Source: Bacteroidota bacterium (GTDB lineage: Bacteria; Bacteroidota; Bacteroidia; Bacteroidales; F082). Taken from it: a DNA stretch of 64,000 nt. A program made the translations under genes and the position numbers. Positions 7,453 through 15,877 of the stretch are shown one piece after another. Every line of letters begins with the position of its first letter. The first letter of the stretch is position 1. The notes beneath the pieces were generated by a model. That model ran no database searches, was not told where the DNA came from, and worked only from the letters and a program-made list of their open reading frames with translations. The stretch covers positions 1 to 64,000 of the forward strand of contig JACNJS010000066.1 in the NCBI GenBank assembly GCA_014382445.1. Direction: 5' to 3'.

Positions 7453-8793
7453 TTATTTGTTATTTCTGTTTCTGATTATCTGGCCAACTTTTAACTTGCC
7501 TAAACGCAAGTAATCAAGTAATGGAATTGAAGCAGGGCATGCATAGTGACACGAACCACATTCCATGCAGTCCATTATTGCTTCGTCCTCAGCCATTTCA
7601 TAATTTCCAAGTTTGGCTGCCTTCGACAATAGATGTGGTTCAAGTCCCATTGGGCAAACGTATGTACATTTTGAGCAGCGTATACAAGAACCCTCAACAA
7701 TTCGCGACGATTCCTCTTTTTTCATCATTAATATACCCGACGATCCTTTCACTACCGTTACTTCTAGGGAAATGATTGCTTTACCCATCATTGGTCCTCC
7801 TCCAATAATTTTGCCGGTATTTTCGGGAAGGCCTTCAGCCATTTCAATTAATGCAGCAATCGGAGTGCCGATTCTTGCAAGTAAGTTGGAGGGTCGTTTA
7901 ACAGCTTTGCCAGTAACAGTAACTACTCTTTCGATAAGAGGCTTATTTTTTTGTACTGCCTCGTAAACAGCAAAAGCAGTACCAACATTTTGTACTACAC
8001 AACCAACTTCAATTGGTAACTTACCTGAGGGCACTTCCCTGTTAACAGAGGCCTTAATCAGTTGTTTTTCACCTCCTTGTGGATACTGAACCTTTAATAC
8101 CTGAACTTCGATGTCATCATGCGCTTTAACGAGTTCGCGTATATGGTTTATCGCATCAGGTTTGTTATTTTCAATACCTATAAAAGCTTTCTTTACATTA
8201 AGCGCTTTCATCATTAATTTTGTCCCGATAATTATTTCCTGCCCTTTTTCCAGCATTAATCGGTGATCAGCAGTAAGATAAGGTTCACACTCAACACCGT
8301 TTATTATCAAATATTCAGCTGTTTTACCCGGAGGTGGCATTAACTTTACATGTGTTGGAAATGTTGCTCCTCCCATGCCTACTATTCCGGCATCTTTAAT
8401 TTTATCAATTATTTCCTTAGATGAAAGAGTTATTTCACTTACAATATCTGCTGAAGTATCAATACTTTCATCCCATTCGTCACCTTCAACGTTGATAAAG
8501 ATAGCTGGTCTTTTATACCCGGTACCATCAATGGCATTGTCAATTTTCAATACCTTGCCCGAAACCGGTGAGTGAATATTGGCTGAGATAAAACCACCTG
8601 CTTCAGCCAAAAGTTGTCCAACTTTAACCATATCGCCCTTTGCTACTATTGGTTTTGAAGGAGCGCCAAGATTTTGGCCTAACGGGACAATTGCCTGTTT
8701 GGGGACGGGTACAGTTTCTATAGGTGCATTTGCGGATAGTTTATTCTCTACGGGATGAATTCCTCCTAATGCAAATGTTCGTAATATTCCCAT
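7453..8793 (-). CDS. rnfC: Rnf complex subunit RnfC
   Basis: Peripheral subunit that carries the NAD(H)/FMN site and two [4Fe-4S] clusters of the Rnf complex. The N-terminal domain includes GGIHPVENKLSANAPIE (about 10-26); the NADH/FMN-binding core shows GIVGMGGATFPTHVK (about 136-150) and the NGVECEPYLTADHRLM block (about 165-180). Two ferredoxin motifs close the protein: CIRCSKCTYVCPMGLEP (about 368) and CMECGSCHYACPASIP (about 408). At 446 residues it lacks the long alanine-rich C-terminal tail of E. coli RsxC. It lies 10 bases after rnfB. Confidence 0.95.
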   Translation of the reverse strand: MGILRTFALGGIHPVENKLSANAPIETVPVPKQAIVPLGQNLGAPSKPIVAKGDMVKVGQLLAEAGGFISANIHSPVSGKVLKIDNAIDGTGYKRPAIFINVEGDEWDESIDTSADIVSEITLSSKEIIDKIKDAGIVGMGGATFPTHVKLMPPPGKTAEYLIINGVECEPYLTADHRLMLEKGQEIIIGTKLMMKALNVKKAFIGIENNKPDAINHIRELVKAHDDIEVQVLKVQYPQGGEKQLIKASVNREVPSGKLPIEVGCVVQNVGTAFAVYEAVQKNKPLIERVVTVTGKAVKRPSNLLARIGTPIAALIEMAEGLPENTGKIIGGGPMMGKAIISLEVTVVKGSSGILMMKKEESSRIVEGSCIRCSKCTYVCPMGLEPHLLSKAAKLGNYEMAEDEAIMDCMECGSCHYACPASIPLLDYLRLGKLKVGQIIRNRNNK

Positions 8794-8803
8794 TTTATTG
8801 GTA

Positions 8804-9727
8804 TTATTCTTTATTATGGTTATGATGAACGGGCTTCTCAGTAATTGCTTTTTCTGATGAAGGTGGTAATACTTCCTGGTTTTCAGGTTTGGGCTTTCTA
8901 GGTTTGAAATTTATTTCGTGTATAGAATTTGTAGGACAAACCTCAACGCACTTTCTGCAAAGTGTGCATTTTGAAAAGTCGATATAAGCAAGGAAGCTAT
9001 CTATGGTTATAGCATCAAACTTACATACTTGCTCGCATTTTCCACAACCAATACATGCAACTACACAATTTTTCTTAGCAGGGGCACCTTTTTCTTTGTT
9101 TATACATGAAACAAATATTCGTTTGTCTTTTGGGCCACGTTTTCGAAGTTCAATTATATCTCGCGGACAAGCAACAACACAAGCATTACAAGCTGTACAT
9201 TTGAGATTAACTTCGGGCAATCCGGTTTCGGGGTTCATGTGTATAGCATCGAAATCACATGCATCCACACAATCGCCAAGTCCCAAACATCCATACATAC
9301 AGCCGCCTTCGCCGGAATATAATGCGTGTGCAAAAGCGCAGGAAGTAACACCTTCGTAATCAACTTTCTCTGGTGAATTGGCATGCGAACCATTACATCT
9401 TATTACCGCAATCATGGGTTCTGTTGCTTCTACTTCAAGTCCTAGAATTATTCCTAATTCTTGTGCAACATCATTCCCTCCCACAGGACAATTCAATCCT
9501 TCCAGGCTTCCTTTCTCTTTTGCAGCTTTTACTGTAGCTTCTGCGTAGGCCCTGCAGCCGGGAAACCCACAACCACCACAGTTGGCAGATGGTAAAGCTT
9601 CCTCAACTTCATCGATCTTGGGATCTTCAAAAACTTTAAACTTATTGGCAATAAAATACAGGATAATGGCCGCTATTAAACCAAGTCCGCCAAGCGCACT
9701 AATTGCAATTATTATTATATTATCCAC
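8804..9727 (-). CDS. rnfB: Rnf complex subunit RnfB (multi-cluster ferredoxin)
   Basis: Entry point for electrons from soluble ferredoxin. One N-terminal helix (about 3-27) anchors it; next comes the [4Fe-4S] domain with NCGGCGFPGCRAYAEA (about 49-64), and then a row of ferredoxin motifs: CLGLGDCVDACDFDAI, CTACNACVVACPRDII, CIGCGKCEQVCKFDAI and CTLCRKCVEVCPTNSI. At 307 residues it is much longer than E. coli RsxB and carries more clusters, as in other Bacteroidota and clostridial RnfB. The tail is proline/lysine/glutamate-rich and ends in HHNHNKE. It is the first gene of the operon. Confidence 0.95.
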   Translation of the reverse strand: MDNIIIIAISALGGLGLIAAIILYFIANKFKVFEDPKIDEVEEALPSANCGGCGFPGCRAYAEATVKAAKEKGSLEGLNCPVGGNDVAQELGIILGLEVEATEPMIAVIRCNGSHANSPEKVDYEGVTSCAFAHALYSGEGGCMYGCLGLGDCVDACDFDAIHMNPETGLPEVNLKCTACNACVVACPRDIIELRKRGPKDKRIFVSCINKEKGAPAKKNCVVACIGCGKCEQVCKFDAITIDSFLAYIDFSKCTLCRKCVEVCPTNSIHEINFKPRKPKPENQEVLPPSSEKAITEKPVHHNHNKE

Positions 9728-9757
9728 GGTAATCCTTTTTTATAAGTTGTTCAAATT

Positions 9758-9788
9758 TAAGTGCCTTAGCAAAGAAGCCGGGCACTTA
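9758..9788 (-). promoter_or_regulatory. Hairpin in rnfB leader
   Basis: Perfect 8-base inverted repeat, TAAGTGCC (9758-9765) and GGCACTTA (9781-9788), with a 15-base loop, between the promoter-like box and rnfB. If transcription starts near 9792, this hairpin is the first thing in the mRNA, 30 bases ahead of the start codon. It has no T-run on the minus strand, so it is not a standard terminator. Confidence 0.5.
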
Positions 9789-9798
9789 TTGAAACACA

Positions 9799-9806
9799 CA
9801 AAAATA
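9799..9806 (-). promoter_or_regulatory. -7 promoter box (TATTTTTG) for rnf operon
   Basis: Exact TAnnTTTG match on the minus strand, about 72 bases upstream of rnfB, within a 270-base gap to the rseC-like gene that holds no other gene I can see. Confidence 0.45.
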
Positions 9807-9997
9807 TAATAATTAGAAACACTGTGAAAAAAGAAATAGCAAATCACATTAGGTGTAATATATGTAAAATCAATAAGTTAGACTACAATGCGTAAGATGT
9901 GTTTATCGTTTTATTTGATTATAGATCTGATTATCAATAAATTTGAAAATTTGCTTAGAAACACTCTAAATTAGTAATTTGAATTAATTTAGAAAGA

Positions 9998-10414
9998 TTA
10001 TGGCCTAATGGTATAATTGAACCTGGAACCAAGGTAATGTCTCAGTAAATATATTGTGAAATAATAGGGTAGGAGTAATGATAAGGAAAGTATACCAGCC
10101 AGTCCCTGATCAAGACCAATATTGATAAAAATAATTAATCCTGTAGTTAATACTAAAAAAGGGAAAACGTAACCTAAAAGTACTGCCCAGGTGCCTAACG
10201 ATTGTTTCATTTCGATGGTTATGGCTTGGCCAACCTTGTATTGTGCCGTATTATCATGGCTTACCCACAACGATTTTTCTTCAATATCGCTAATTGTGCA
10301 GGCACCTTTAATTTCACAAGAAGCACATCCAGAAGTAACAATTATAGAAACTTCAATTTTGTTGCTTTCAATTTTTTTAATGATTCCCGGATGTGTAACA
10401 ATATTTTTTTTCAA
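9998..10414 (-). CDS. rseC: RseC/MucC-family SoxR-reducing protein
   Basis: Small membrane protein of the RseC family. In E. coli, RseC works with the Rsx (Rnf) complex to keep SoxR reduced, and family members often neighbour rnf genes. The 138-residue protein has an N-terminal cytoplasmic part with a cysteine motif CASCEIKGACTISD (about 30-43; C-x2-C-x5-C), then two membrane helices (about 74-96 and 102-122). It lies 270 bases upstream of rnfB on the same strand with its own promoter-like box, so it may be a separate transcript or the first gene of a longer operon. A role in Rnf assembly or redox sensing is an inference from context; no SoxR is seen here. Confidence 0.85.
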   Translation of the reverse strand: MKKNIVTHPGIIKKIESNKIEVSIIVTSGCASCEIKGACTISDIEEKSLWVSHDNTAQYKVGQAITIEMKQSLGTWAVLLGYVFPFLVLTTGLIIFINIGLDQGLAGILSLSLLLPYYFTIYLLRHYLGSRFNYTIRP

Positions 10415-10440
10415 GAAATTCTAAAGCTTATTTATTTGCA

Positions 10441-10448
10441 CAAAAGTA
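10441..10448 (-). promoter_or_regulatory. -7 promoter box (TACTTTTG) for rseC
   Basis: Exact TAnnTTTG match on the minus strand, 26 bases upstream of the rseC-like start codon. Confidence 0.5.
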
Positions 10449-10521
10449 ATCAAAGTTGTTGGATTCTGGTTGAATACCTTCCAGTGTCATTAGGCTTTGT
10501 AAGGTAAAGTAACACATCTCA

Positions 10522-11223
10522 TTATGGCGTAGAAAGCGATACAGGCAATATTTTACCATTGAAATATTTTTGCCCATTTAATGCGAAATCGAAAATAAAG
10601 TTAGCCATTTCTTTTGCCGATAATGGGGCCTTATAATTTGGAAAGGCTTTATTCAGCATATGAGTTTGAACAGCTCCAAGTGCAAGTGCATTTGCTGAAA
10701 TGTTTTTATCTTTAAGTTCTTCGGCCAAACACTCAGTAAGCACGGCAATTGCTCCTTTGCTGGCACTATACAAGGAGAGTCCCGGAAATTTTGTACTTCC
10801 CTGTAATCCACCAATACTGCTTATGTTAACAATGTGAGCTCCCTTGTTTATTATAGGTATCAAGTCGCGTATTAATCTGAAAACACTTTTTACATTTATG
10901 TCAAACATGTCGTCAAAGTCATTATCAGTTAGCTCTTCAAAGGGTTTGTTTATAAGAAGTCCTGCATTGTTAATGATGATGTCAATATTCTTTAATTTTT
11001 CAACTATAAGCGGTAACACACTTTTTTTAAAATTTGTTTTTGTTAAGTCAAGGTTTAGATACGAAAAGCTCAGGGTGTTTGAATTGTCGAAAGAAACTAA
11101 CTGTTTATCAAATGCTTCTGCCGTTCTTGAAATAGCAATTATATTGTGTCCACCATCATAAATAAACTTACGACAAAGCACATAACCAATTCCTTTGCTT
11201 GCTCCTGTTAATAAAATATTCAT
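10522..11223 (-). CDS. Short-chain dehydrogenase/reductase
   Basis: NAD(P)-dependent oxidoreductase of the classical SDR family, cytoplasmic. It shows the cofactor motif TGASKGIG (about 6-13), NNAG (about 85-88), the catalytic serine in NISSIGG (about 138-144) and the catalytic Y-x-x-x-K in YSASKGA (about 153-159). At 233 residues it is slightly short, as for simple SDRs such as YwfD/FabG-like proteins without an extended C-terminus. The substrate is unknown. The gene is 61 bases downstream of the lipoprotein gene on the same strand, so the two may be co-transcribed. Confidence 0.88.
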   Translation of the reverse strand: MNILLTGASKGIGYVLCRKFIYDGGHNIIAISRTAEAFDKQLVSFDNSNTLSFSYLNLDLTKTNFKKSVLPLIVEKLKNIDIIINNAGLLINKPFEELTDNDFDDMFDINVKSVFRLIRDLIPIINKGAHIVNISSIGGLQGSTKFPGLSLYSASKGAIAVLTECLAEELKDKNISANALALGAVQTHMLNKAFPNYKAPLSAKEMANFIFDFALNGQKYFNGKILPVSLSTP

Positions 11224-11284
11224 TATTAGTTTTATTTTGTATGGGATAATTGTTCAGGAAGAAATCCGGACAAACTAATAACGT

Positions 11285-11992
11285 TTATCTTTCATCCAAC
11301 TGTTGCATTAATGCAAAATTGTCGGTTGCATTTATAGTTAATGTGCCGTCATCGGTTACTGTAATTGAAATATTATACCTGGGATTGTCATCCGAACCTA
11401 ATTCAAAATTCATGTATGATGCCCCCTTTATAGTCTCAATATTATATTTCTTCGATAGATTTAAAGCATCTTTATAATCCTGGCTCATTGGAATATTTGC
11501 CTTTGAAGCTATTATTCCGGCTTGTTTTATTGCAACATCATAATTCCCATGGTACACAAGTATTATCGAGTTAAAACCTTCATTATCATTGTCTTCGGAA
11601 GTTGACTGGCTATAATCCTTATCAAGCACCATTCCTGTTGGCTCGGTTAACCCCAGTTGCAATGCCCATACAGGTAATCCTCTAACCGGATGAAAGTTAG
11701 ACGTTTTGGCAATTTGTCGGCCTAACGTATTATTAATTTGGTTAAGTCGATTAATAGCTTCTTCGTCTGAAATCTTACCCAAAACCCTCTGTTCTTCAAT
11801 GTCTTCAACCTTTAGCTGCATACTATCTATAAGGTCTAAAGTACTATCAAGTTTATTAATAGTAGTGTTGAAAGAACTTAGATTTTGCTGAAAAACTTTC
11901 TCCTCGTTTTTAACCGGTTCATTGCATGATTGCAATAAAAGTGAAAAAACAATTAAACAAAAAACTGAAGTAGTGAGTAAATGTGTTCGCAT
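11285..11992 (-). CDS. Predicted lipoprotein of unknown function
   Basis: I do not recognise the family. The N-terminus is a lipoprotein signal: MRTHLLTTSVFCLIVFSLLL then QSC, with the lipidated cysteine at 23. Residues about 27-95 are rich in Leu, Asp, Glu and Gln with heptad character (coiled coil likely), followed by a compact C-terminal part (about 105-230) with a serine/acidic linker STSEDNDNEG and a beta-rich end ISITVTDDGTLTINATDN. The protein is likely attached to a membrane facing the periplasm. Two promoter-like boxes lie upstream (12010-12017 and 12034-12041). Confidence 0.7.
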   Translation of the reverse strand: MRTHLLTTSVFCLIVFSLLLQSCNEPVKNEEKVFQQNLSSFNTTINKLDSTLDLIDSMQLKVEDIEEQRVLGKISDEEAINRLNQINNTLGRQIAKTSNFHPVRGLPVWALQLGLTEPTGMVLDKDYSQSTSEDNDNEGFNSIILVYHGNYDVAIKQAGIIASKANIPMSQDYKDALNLSKKYNIETIKGASYMNFELGSDDNPRYNISITVTDDGTLTINATDNFALMQQLDER

Positions 11993-12009
11993 CTCTTTTA
12001 ATATTTATT

Positions 12010-12041
12010 CAAAAATATAAAAACATTAGATGGCAAAGTTA
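12010..12041 (-). promoter_or_regulatory. Tandem -7 promoter boxes for the lipoprotein gene
   Basis: Two exact TAnnTTTG matches on the minus strand: TATTTTTG at 12010-12017 and TAACTTTG at 12034-12041, 17 and 41 bases upstream of the lipoprotein ATG. Confidence 0.45.
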
Positions 12042-12069
12042 ATATTTCCATAGAAATGGCTAAATTTAT

Positions 12070-12077
12070 TATTTTTG
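12070..12077 (+). promoter_or_regulatory. -7 promoter box (TATTTTTG) for nadC
   Basis: Exact TAnnTTTG match 23 bases upstream of the nadC ATG; divergent from the lipoprotein promoter boxes. Confidence 0.45.
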
Positions 12078-12100
12078 ACATCGAAAAGAAGTAGTATATT

Positions 12101-12958
12101 ATGACAGATGAAGAAAAGTTAATAATAACCGACTTAATTATACATGCGCTGGCAGAAGATTTGGGTGATGGCGATCATACTTCGATTGCCACTATACCGG
12201 CACAAGCAAAGGGAAAAGTTGAGTTAATTGCAAAGGACGAAGGAATAATTGCCGGTGTTGAAGTTGCTTCAATGGTTTTTAATCAATTAGATAATGACCT
12301 AATTATTGATGTGCTTATCGAAGATGGCACTCCTATTAAGCCAGGCGACAAAGTGATGATTATTGAAGGCAGTTCACGATCACTATTGTCGGCAGAACGT
12401 ACTGCCCTTAATTTTATCCAGCGGATGAGTGGTATTGCAACTTTCACCAATATGGTATGTAATCAAATTGCTGACCTCAATACTAAATTGCTGGATACGA
12501 GGAAGACCACACCATGCAATCGAGTTGTTGAAAAGCTTGCCGTTAGATTGGGGGGTGGAACAAATCACAGATTTGGTTTATTTGACATGATTATGATTAA
12601 AGATAATCATGTTGATTTTGCGGGAGGAATTAGCAATGCCATTAATTCAACTCAAAACTATTTGAAAGAAAAAGATAAGAAGCTCAAAATTGAGATAGAG
12701 GTAAGAGATTTTGACGAACTTAATGAAGTTATTGAAAATGGCGGGGTTGACCGTATTATGCTTGATAATTTTTCACCAGATGATCTCCGCAAAGCAATTG
12801 AAATTATTGATCAAAGATATGAAACTGAAACATCGGGGGGGATCACCATTAACAATATTCGTAATTATGCCGAAACAGGTGTTGATTTTATCTCGGTTGG
12901 AGCGCTGACACATCAGATAAAAAGTCTTGATTTAAGCTTAAAAACTATTATTAATTGA
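12101..12958 (+). CDS. nadC: Nicotinate-nucleotide pyrophosphorylase (carboxylating) NadC
   Basis: Quinolinate phosphoribosyltransferase, which makes nicotinate mononucleotide from quinolinate and PRPP in de novo NAD synthesis. The 285-residue protein has the family length and motifs: ALAEDLGDGDHTS (about 17-29), the substrate-binding block LLDTRKTTPCNRVVEKLAV (about 130-148), GGGTNHRFGLFDMIMIKDNH (about 151-170) and the C-terminal IMLDNFSPDD and SGGI (about 245-248), FISVGALTH. The downstream YihY gene begins two bases after its stop, so they share a transcript. Confidence 0.96.
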   Translation: MTDEEKLIITDLIIHALAEDLGDGDHTSIATIPAQAKGKVELIAKDEGIIAGVEVASMVFNQLDNDLIIDVLIEDGTPIKPGDKVMIIEGSSRSLLSAERTALNFIQRMSGIATFTNMVCNQIADLNTKLLDTRKTTPCNRVVEKLAVRLGGGTNHRFGLFDMIMIKDNHVDFAGGISNAINSTQNYLKEKDKKLKIEIEVRDFDELNEVIENGGVDRIMLDNFSPDDLRKAIEIIDQRYETETSGGITINNIRNYAETGVDFISVGALTHQIKSLDLSLKTIIN

Positions 12959-12959
12959 T

Positions 12960-13916
12960 TTGAAAAAGCTATTCAACCATATTAACCTTAGGACGATCAG
13001 ACTAGGTAATAATATCAGTAATAAACTGAGAATTATTGTACTACCGGGTTTTGATGGGATGCCCGTTTACGATGTGCTTGTGTTTTTCTTGCGAGGGTTG
13101 GCCAAAGGTGTACTTAACTATCGCGCTTCGGCAATTGCATATAACTTTTTTCTTGCATTAATTCCTCTTATACTTTTTTTGTTTACATTAATACCTTATG
13201 TAACAACAAGCAACTTTAAAAACAGTTTACTTGATTTAATGGACGAGCTGCCACCTTCAAATATTTTTGCCATGGTTGAATCATCACTTGTAGAAATAAT
13301 AAGTCGCCCTAAAACCGGACTGATGTCATTGGGATTTCTTATGGCAGTTTATTTTGCAACAAACGGTGTTGACGCAATACTTGAAGGATTTAATCAGAGT
13401 TATCACAGGATTAAAACCTGGCCATGGTGGAAACAAAAGTTCTATGCCTTTTTACTTATGACAGTGATTTCTTTTTTGGGGTTTGTTTCGATGTTATTTC
13501 TTACATCAGGCAAACTGATAATAACCACACTCAATAAATATGATATAATTACCGGGCAAGTAACTATTTTTTTATTAGGAATTATTCAATGGCTGATCAT
13601 AGTTAGTATCTTATTGCTGAGTGTTTCGATATTGTATTATTTTGGAACACGTAAAGATAAAAAGAGGAGATACAAGTTTGTTTCTGCGGGATCGATACTT
13701 TCAACAGGATTGTTTATTGTTGGAGGATTGGTTCTTAAACTTTATTTTGAGAATTTTTCAAACTACAATTTACTGTATGGCTCAATTGGATCACTTATAA
13801 TATTGCTTGTTTGGCTTTATTTTAATGCACTAATTATTTTGATAGGGTTTGAGCTAAATATGAGCATAAGGCGGTCGAAAGAAAAGGCTGATACAAAATA
13901 CATGGTGATTAAGTAG
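12960..13916 (+). CDS. YihY/BrkB-family inner membrane protein
   Basis: Polytopic membrane protein of the YihY/virulence factor BrkB family, whose molecular function is not settled. About six hydrophobic segments are visible, and the family motifs are present: YRASAIAYNFFLALIPLILF (about 54-73), GLMSLGFLMAVYFATNGVDA (about 120-139), and the C-terminal GSIGSLIILLVWLYFNALI (about 278-296) ending in FELN. The start is TTG at 12960, one base after the nadC stop; the first methionine in frame would remove a 38-residue soluble N-terminus, so TTG seems more likely because the coding pattern is unbroken and the spacing suggests coupling to nadC. Confidence 0.88.
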   Translation: MKKLFNHINLRTIRLGNNISNKLRIIVLPGFDGMPVYDVLVFFLRGLAKGVLNYRASAIAYNFFLALIPLILFLFTLIPYVTTSNFKNSLLDLMDELPPSNIFAMVESSLVEIISRPKTGLMSLGFLMAVYFATNGVDAILEGFNQSYHRIKTWPWWKQKFYAFLLMTVISFLGFVSMLFLTSGKLIITTLNKYDIITGQVTIFLLGIIQWLIIVSILLLSVSILYYFGTRKDKKRRYKFVSAGSILSTGLFIVGGLVLKLYFENFSNYNLLYGSIGSLIILLVWLYFNALIILIGFELNMSIRRSKEKADTKYMVIK

Positions 13917-14051
13917 AATGATAATTCTGGTTGTCAAGTTATCAGCTAAACTTAATAATAACAATCTGCCACCCAGAAAAGCTGCAACGATAACACAACA
14001 ACATAATAATTATAAACTATGAGTATCAAATTTTCATTACCATCCTTACCT

Positions 14052-15299
14052 TTACGTTCGCTTATCGCGTTTAATGTTGTACGGCTTTTTCTTACCAGAT
14101 CGCTTCCTGAATTTACCTTTAAAGTTTTTATCTGAAAGGGAAATATACACTGGGTTCCAACTAGGGCCTTCCCCTAATGCCGGAGGCAGAGGTATTTTCA
14201 TTATTGGGGTTTCAATAAAGTCTTCAATGCGTTTTAACTTGTACATATCATTTTCATTAACAAGAGTTAAGGCAACACCTGTAGCTTTGGCCCTTGCGGT
14301 TCGACCAACGCGATGCACATAATCTTCAGCATCAGTGGGCACATCATAATTAATAACGATGTCGATATCTTTAATGTCGATACCCCTGCTAAGTACGTCG
14401 GTCGCAACAAGAATTCTTGTTTTTTTTGCCCTGTAATCCGATAGTACTTCTTCACGCTTATTTTGGTCGAAGGCAGAGGAGATTCCCTGTATGTTTTTTT
14501 CAGTTTTTCTTAAGTCTCGCACAATGTCGTTTACCTTTAACTTTGTTGAGCTAAAAATTAGTACGCTTGTAATTTCGGGTTTGTTTTCAATCAGACTGCT
14601 AATAAGTGCTGTTTTTTGTGTATCGTAAACAAGATAAGCAGCTTGCAATACCCCTTCAGGTGGTTTTGAAATTTCAATATTTATTTCCTTGGGTTTTGTT
14701 AATATTTTTGAAGCAAGTTGCCTGATCTTTTGTGGCATGGTTGCGCTAAACATAAGAGTTTGCCGTTTCTTTGGCAGAAATTTTATTATTTTGATAATAT
14801 CATCGTAGAAGCCAATATCCAGCATTCTGTCAGCTTCGTCGAGTATCAGGTGTACTACCGAATCGAACTTAACGTAACCCATGTTTAAATGCGATATCAG
14901 TCTTCCGGGTGTAGCAACAATTATGTTGGCTCCTGAGGTTAGTGCTCGTTTTTCACTGTCCCAGTCTGATCCACCACCGCCACCATATACTGCAATTGAA
15001 TCAACCGGTGTGAAATATGTGAACCCTTGAATAGCCTGATCAATTTGAATGGCAAGCTCACGTGTGGGCACAATAATCAAAACACTTGTTTCGTGTTTGT
15101 GGTCTTTTGTAAGATTATCAAGAACAGGTAGTACAAAGGCAGCAGTTTTTCCGGTGCCGGTTTGAGCACACCCAATAAGGTCGTTTCCGGCAAGTATAGA
15201 AGGAATTGCCAACTCCTGTACGGGTGTAGGTTGCTCAAAACCCATATATGATATTGCCTCAAGCATTTGATTGCTAAGTCCTAATTCTTTAAAATTCAT
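14052..15299 (-). CDS. DEAD-box RNA helicase (RhlE-like)
   Basis: ATP-dependent RNA helicase, probably acting in ribosome assembly or RNA decay. All motifs are in place: Q-motif FEQPTPVQELAIP (about 21-33), Walker A AQTGTGKTAAF (about 45-55), PTRELAIQ (about 82-89), LDEADRML (about 151-158), SAT (about 184-186), and VHRVGRTARA (about 326-335). The C-terminal tail of about 30 residues is strongly basic (FRKRSGKKKPYNIKRDKRT) and should help RNA binding. At 415 residues it fits RhlE-type enzymes. It is divergent from the ATP-grasp fragment at 15380. Confidence 0.93.
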   Translation of the reverse strand: MNFKELGLSNQMLEAISYMGFEQPTPVQELAIPSILAGNDLIGCAQTGTGKTAAFVLPVLDNLTKDHKHETSVLIIVPTRELAIQIDQAIQGFTYFTPVDSIAVYGGGGGSDWDSEKRALTSGANIIVATPGRLISHLNMGYVKFDSVVHLILDEADRMLDIGFYDDIIKIIKFLPKKRQTLMFSATMPQKIRQLASKILTKPKEINIEISKPPEGVLQAAYLVYDTQKTALISSLIENKPEITSVLIFSSTKLKVNDIVRDLRKTEKNIQGISSAFDQNKREEVLSDYRAKKTRILVATDVLSRGIDIKDIDIVINYDVPTDAEDYVHRVGRTARAKATGVALTLVNENDMYKLKRIEDFIETPIMKIPLPPALGEGPSWNPVYISLSDKNFKGKFRKRSGKKKPYNIKRDKRT

Positions 15300-15379
15300 T
15301 AATTATATATTTTTGCTACTATTTGTATCGGCTAAATTTTTTGCGACGAAGGTAATAAATGTTCACGTAAGTTATTTCC

Positions 15380-15808
15380 ATGAAAAATGTTGAATTATTA
15401 AATAAGTATTTTCAAAACAGGCCCTTTATGCTTCAAGAGTTTCTGCCTGAAATATCCAATGGTGAAATCTCAACAATTTCTTTTTCAAATGCCTGTTTGC
15501 CGACAAGTCAGGGGTATTCATATTCTGTAACAAAGATTCCGAAAAAGGGGGAATATCGTGTACAGTTTGATTTCGGAGATATCTACCATTTTGGAGATGT
15601 TGATCCGAATATAAAAATGATATGTGACCGTATTTCGAATCGACTTGGAAATAAATTATTATATCAACGAGTTGATGGATTATGGAGGAACGGAAAGTAT
15701 CTTATTATGGAGGTGGAGCTGATTGAGCCCGATCTTTATTTGAATTTGAATACCGAAGCTAAACACCAGTGGGTTGAAAGTTTAGTTAGTATGTTTGAAG
15801 GTTGTTAA
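15380..15808 (+). CDS. Stand-alone C-terminal half of an ATP-grasp ligase-like protein
   Basis: This 142-residue protein matches only the nucleotide-binding C-terminal part of ATP-grasp proteins of the RimK/glutathione-synthetase type: FMLQEFLPEIS (about 16-26, the ATP-grasp strand before the hinge), a K-x-P-K-K-G-E-Y-R-V-Q segment (about 53-63), LLYQRVDGLW (about 94-103), and LIMEVELIEPDLYLNLN (about 109-125), where paired acidic residues normally bind magnesium. The N-terminal substrate and ATP-grasp-A domains are missing, and the upstream bases belong to the divergent helicase, so no lost half can lie beside it. It could be a decaying remnant, or a small protein that works with a partner. 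The reading frame is intact and ends at a clear terminator. Confidence 0.65.
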   Translation: MKNVELLNKYFQNRPFMLQEFLPEISNGEISTISFSNACLPTSQGYSYSVTKIPKKGEYRVQFDFGDIYHFGDVDPNIKMICDRISNRLGNKLLYQRVDGLWRNGKYLIMEVELIEPDLYLNLNTEAKHQWVESLVSMFEGC

Positions 15809-15814
15809 AATGCA

Positions 15815-15851
15815 CAAAAAAGGGAGACCTAATATGTAGCACTCCCTATTT
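15815..15851. terminator. Bidirectional intrinsic terminator
   Basis: Six-base stem AGGGAG (15821-15826) with CTCCCT (15842-15847), flanked by an A-run on the left and a T-rich run on the right, between the convergent ATP-grasp fragment and htpG. It can therefore stop transcription from either side. Confidence 0.7.
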
Positions 15852-15877
15852 TCTTTCGTTTCTTTTATAAGAAAGCT

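Noticed and set aside
13918-13945. TGATAA...TTATCA inverted repeat after the YihY gene as a terminator
   Set aside because: Only A/T-rich six-base arms with no T-run on either side.
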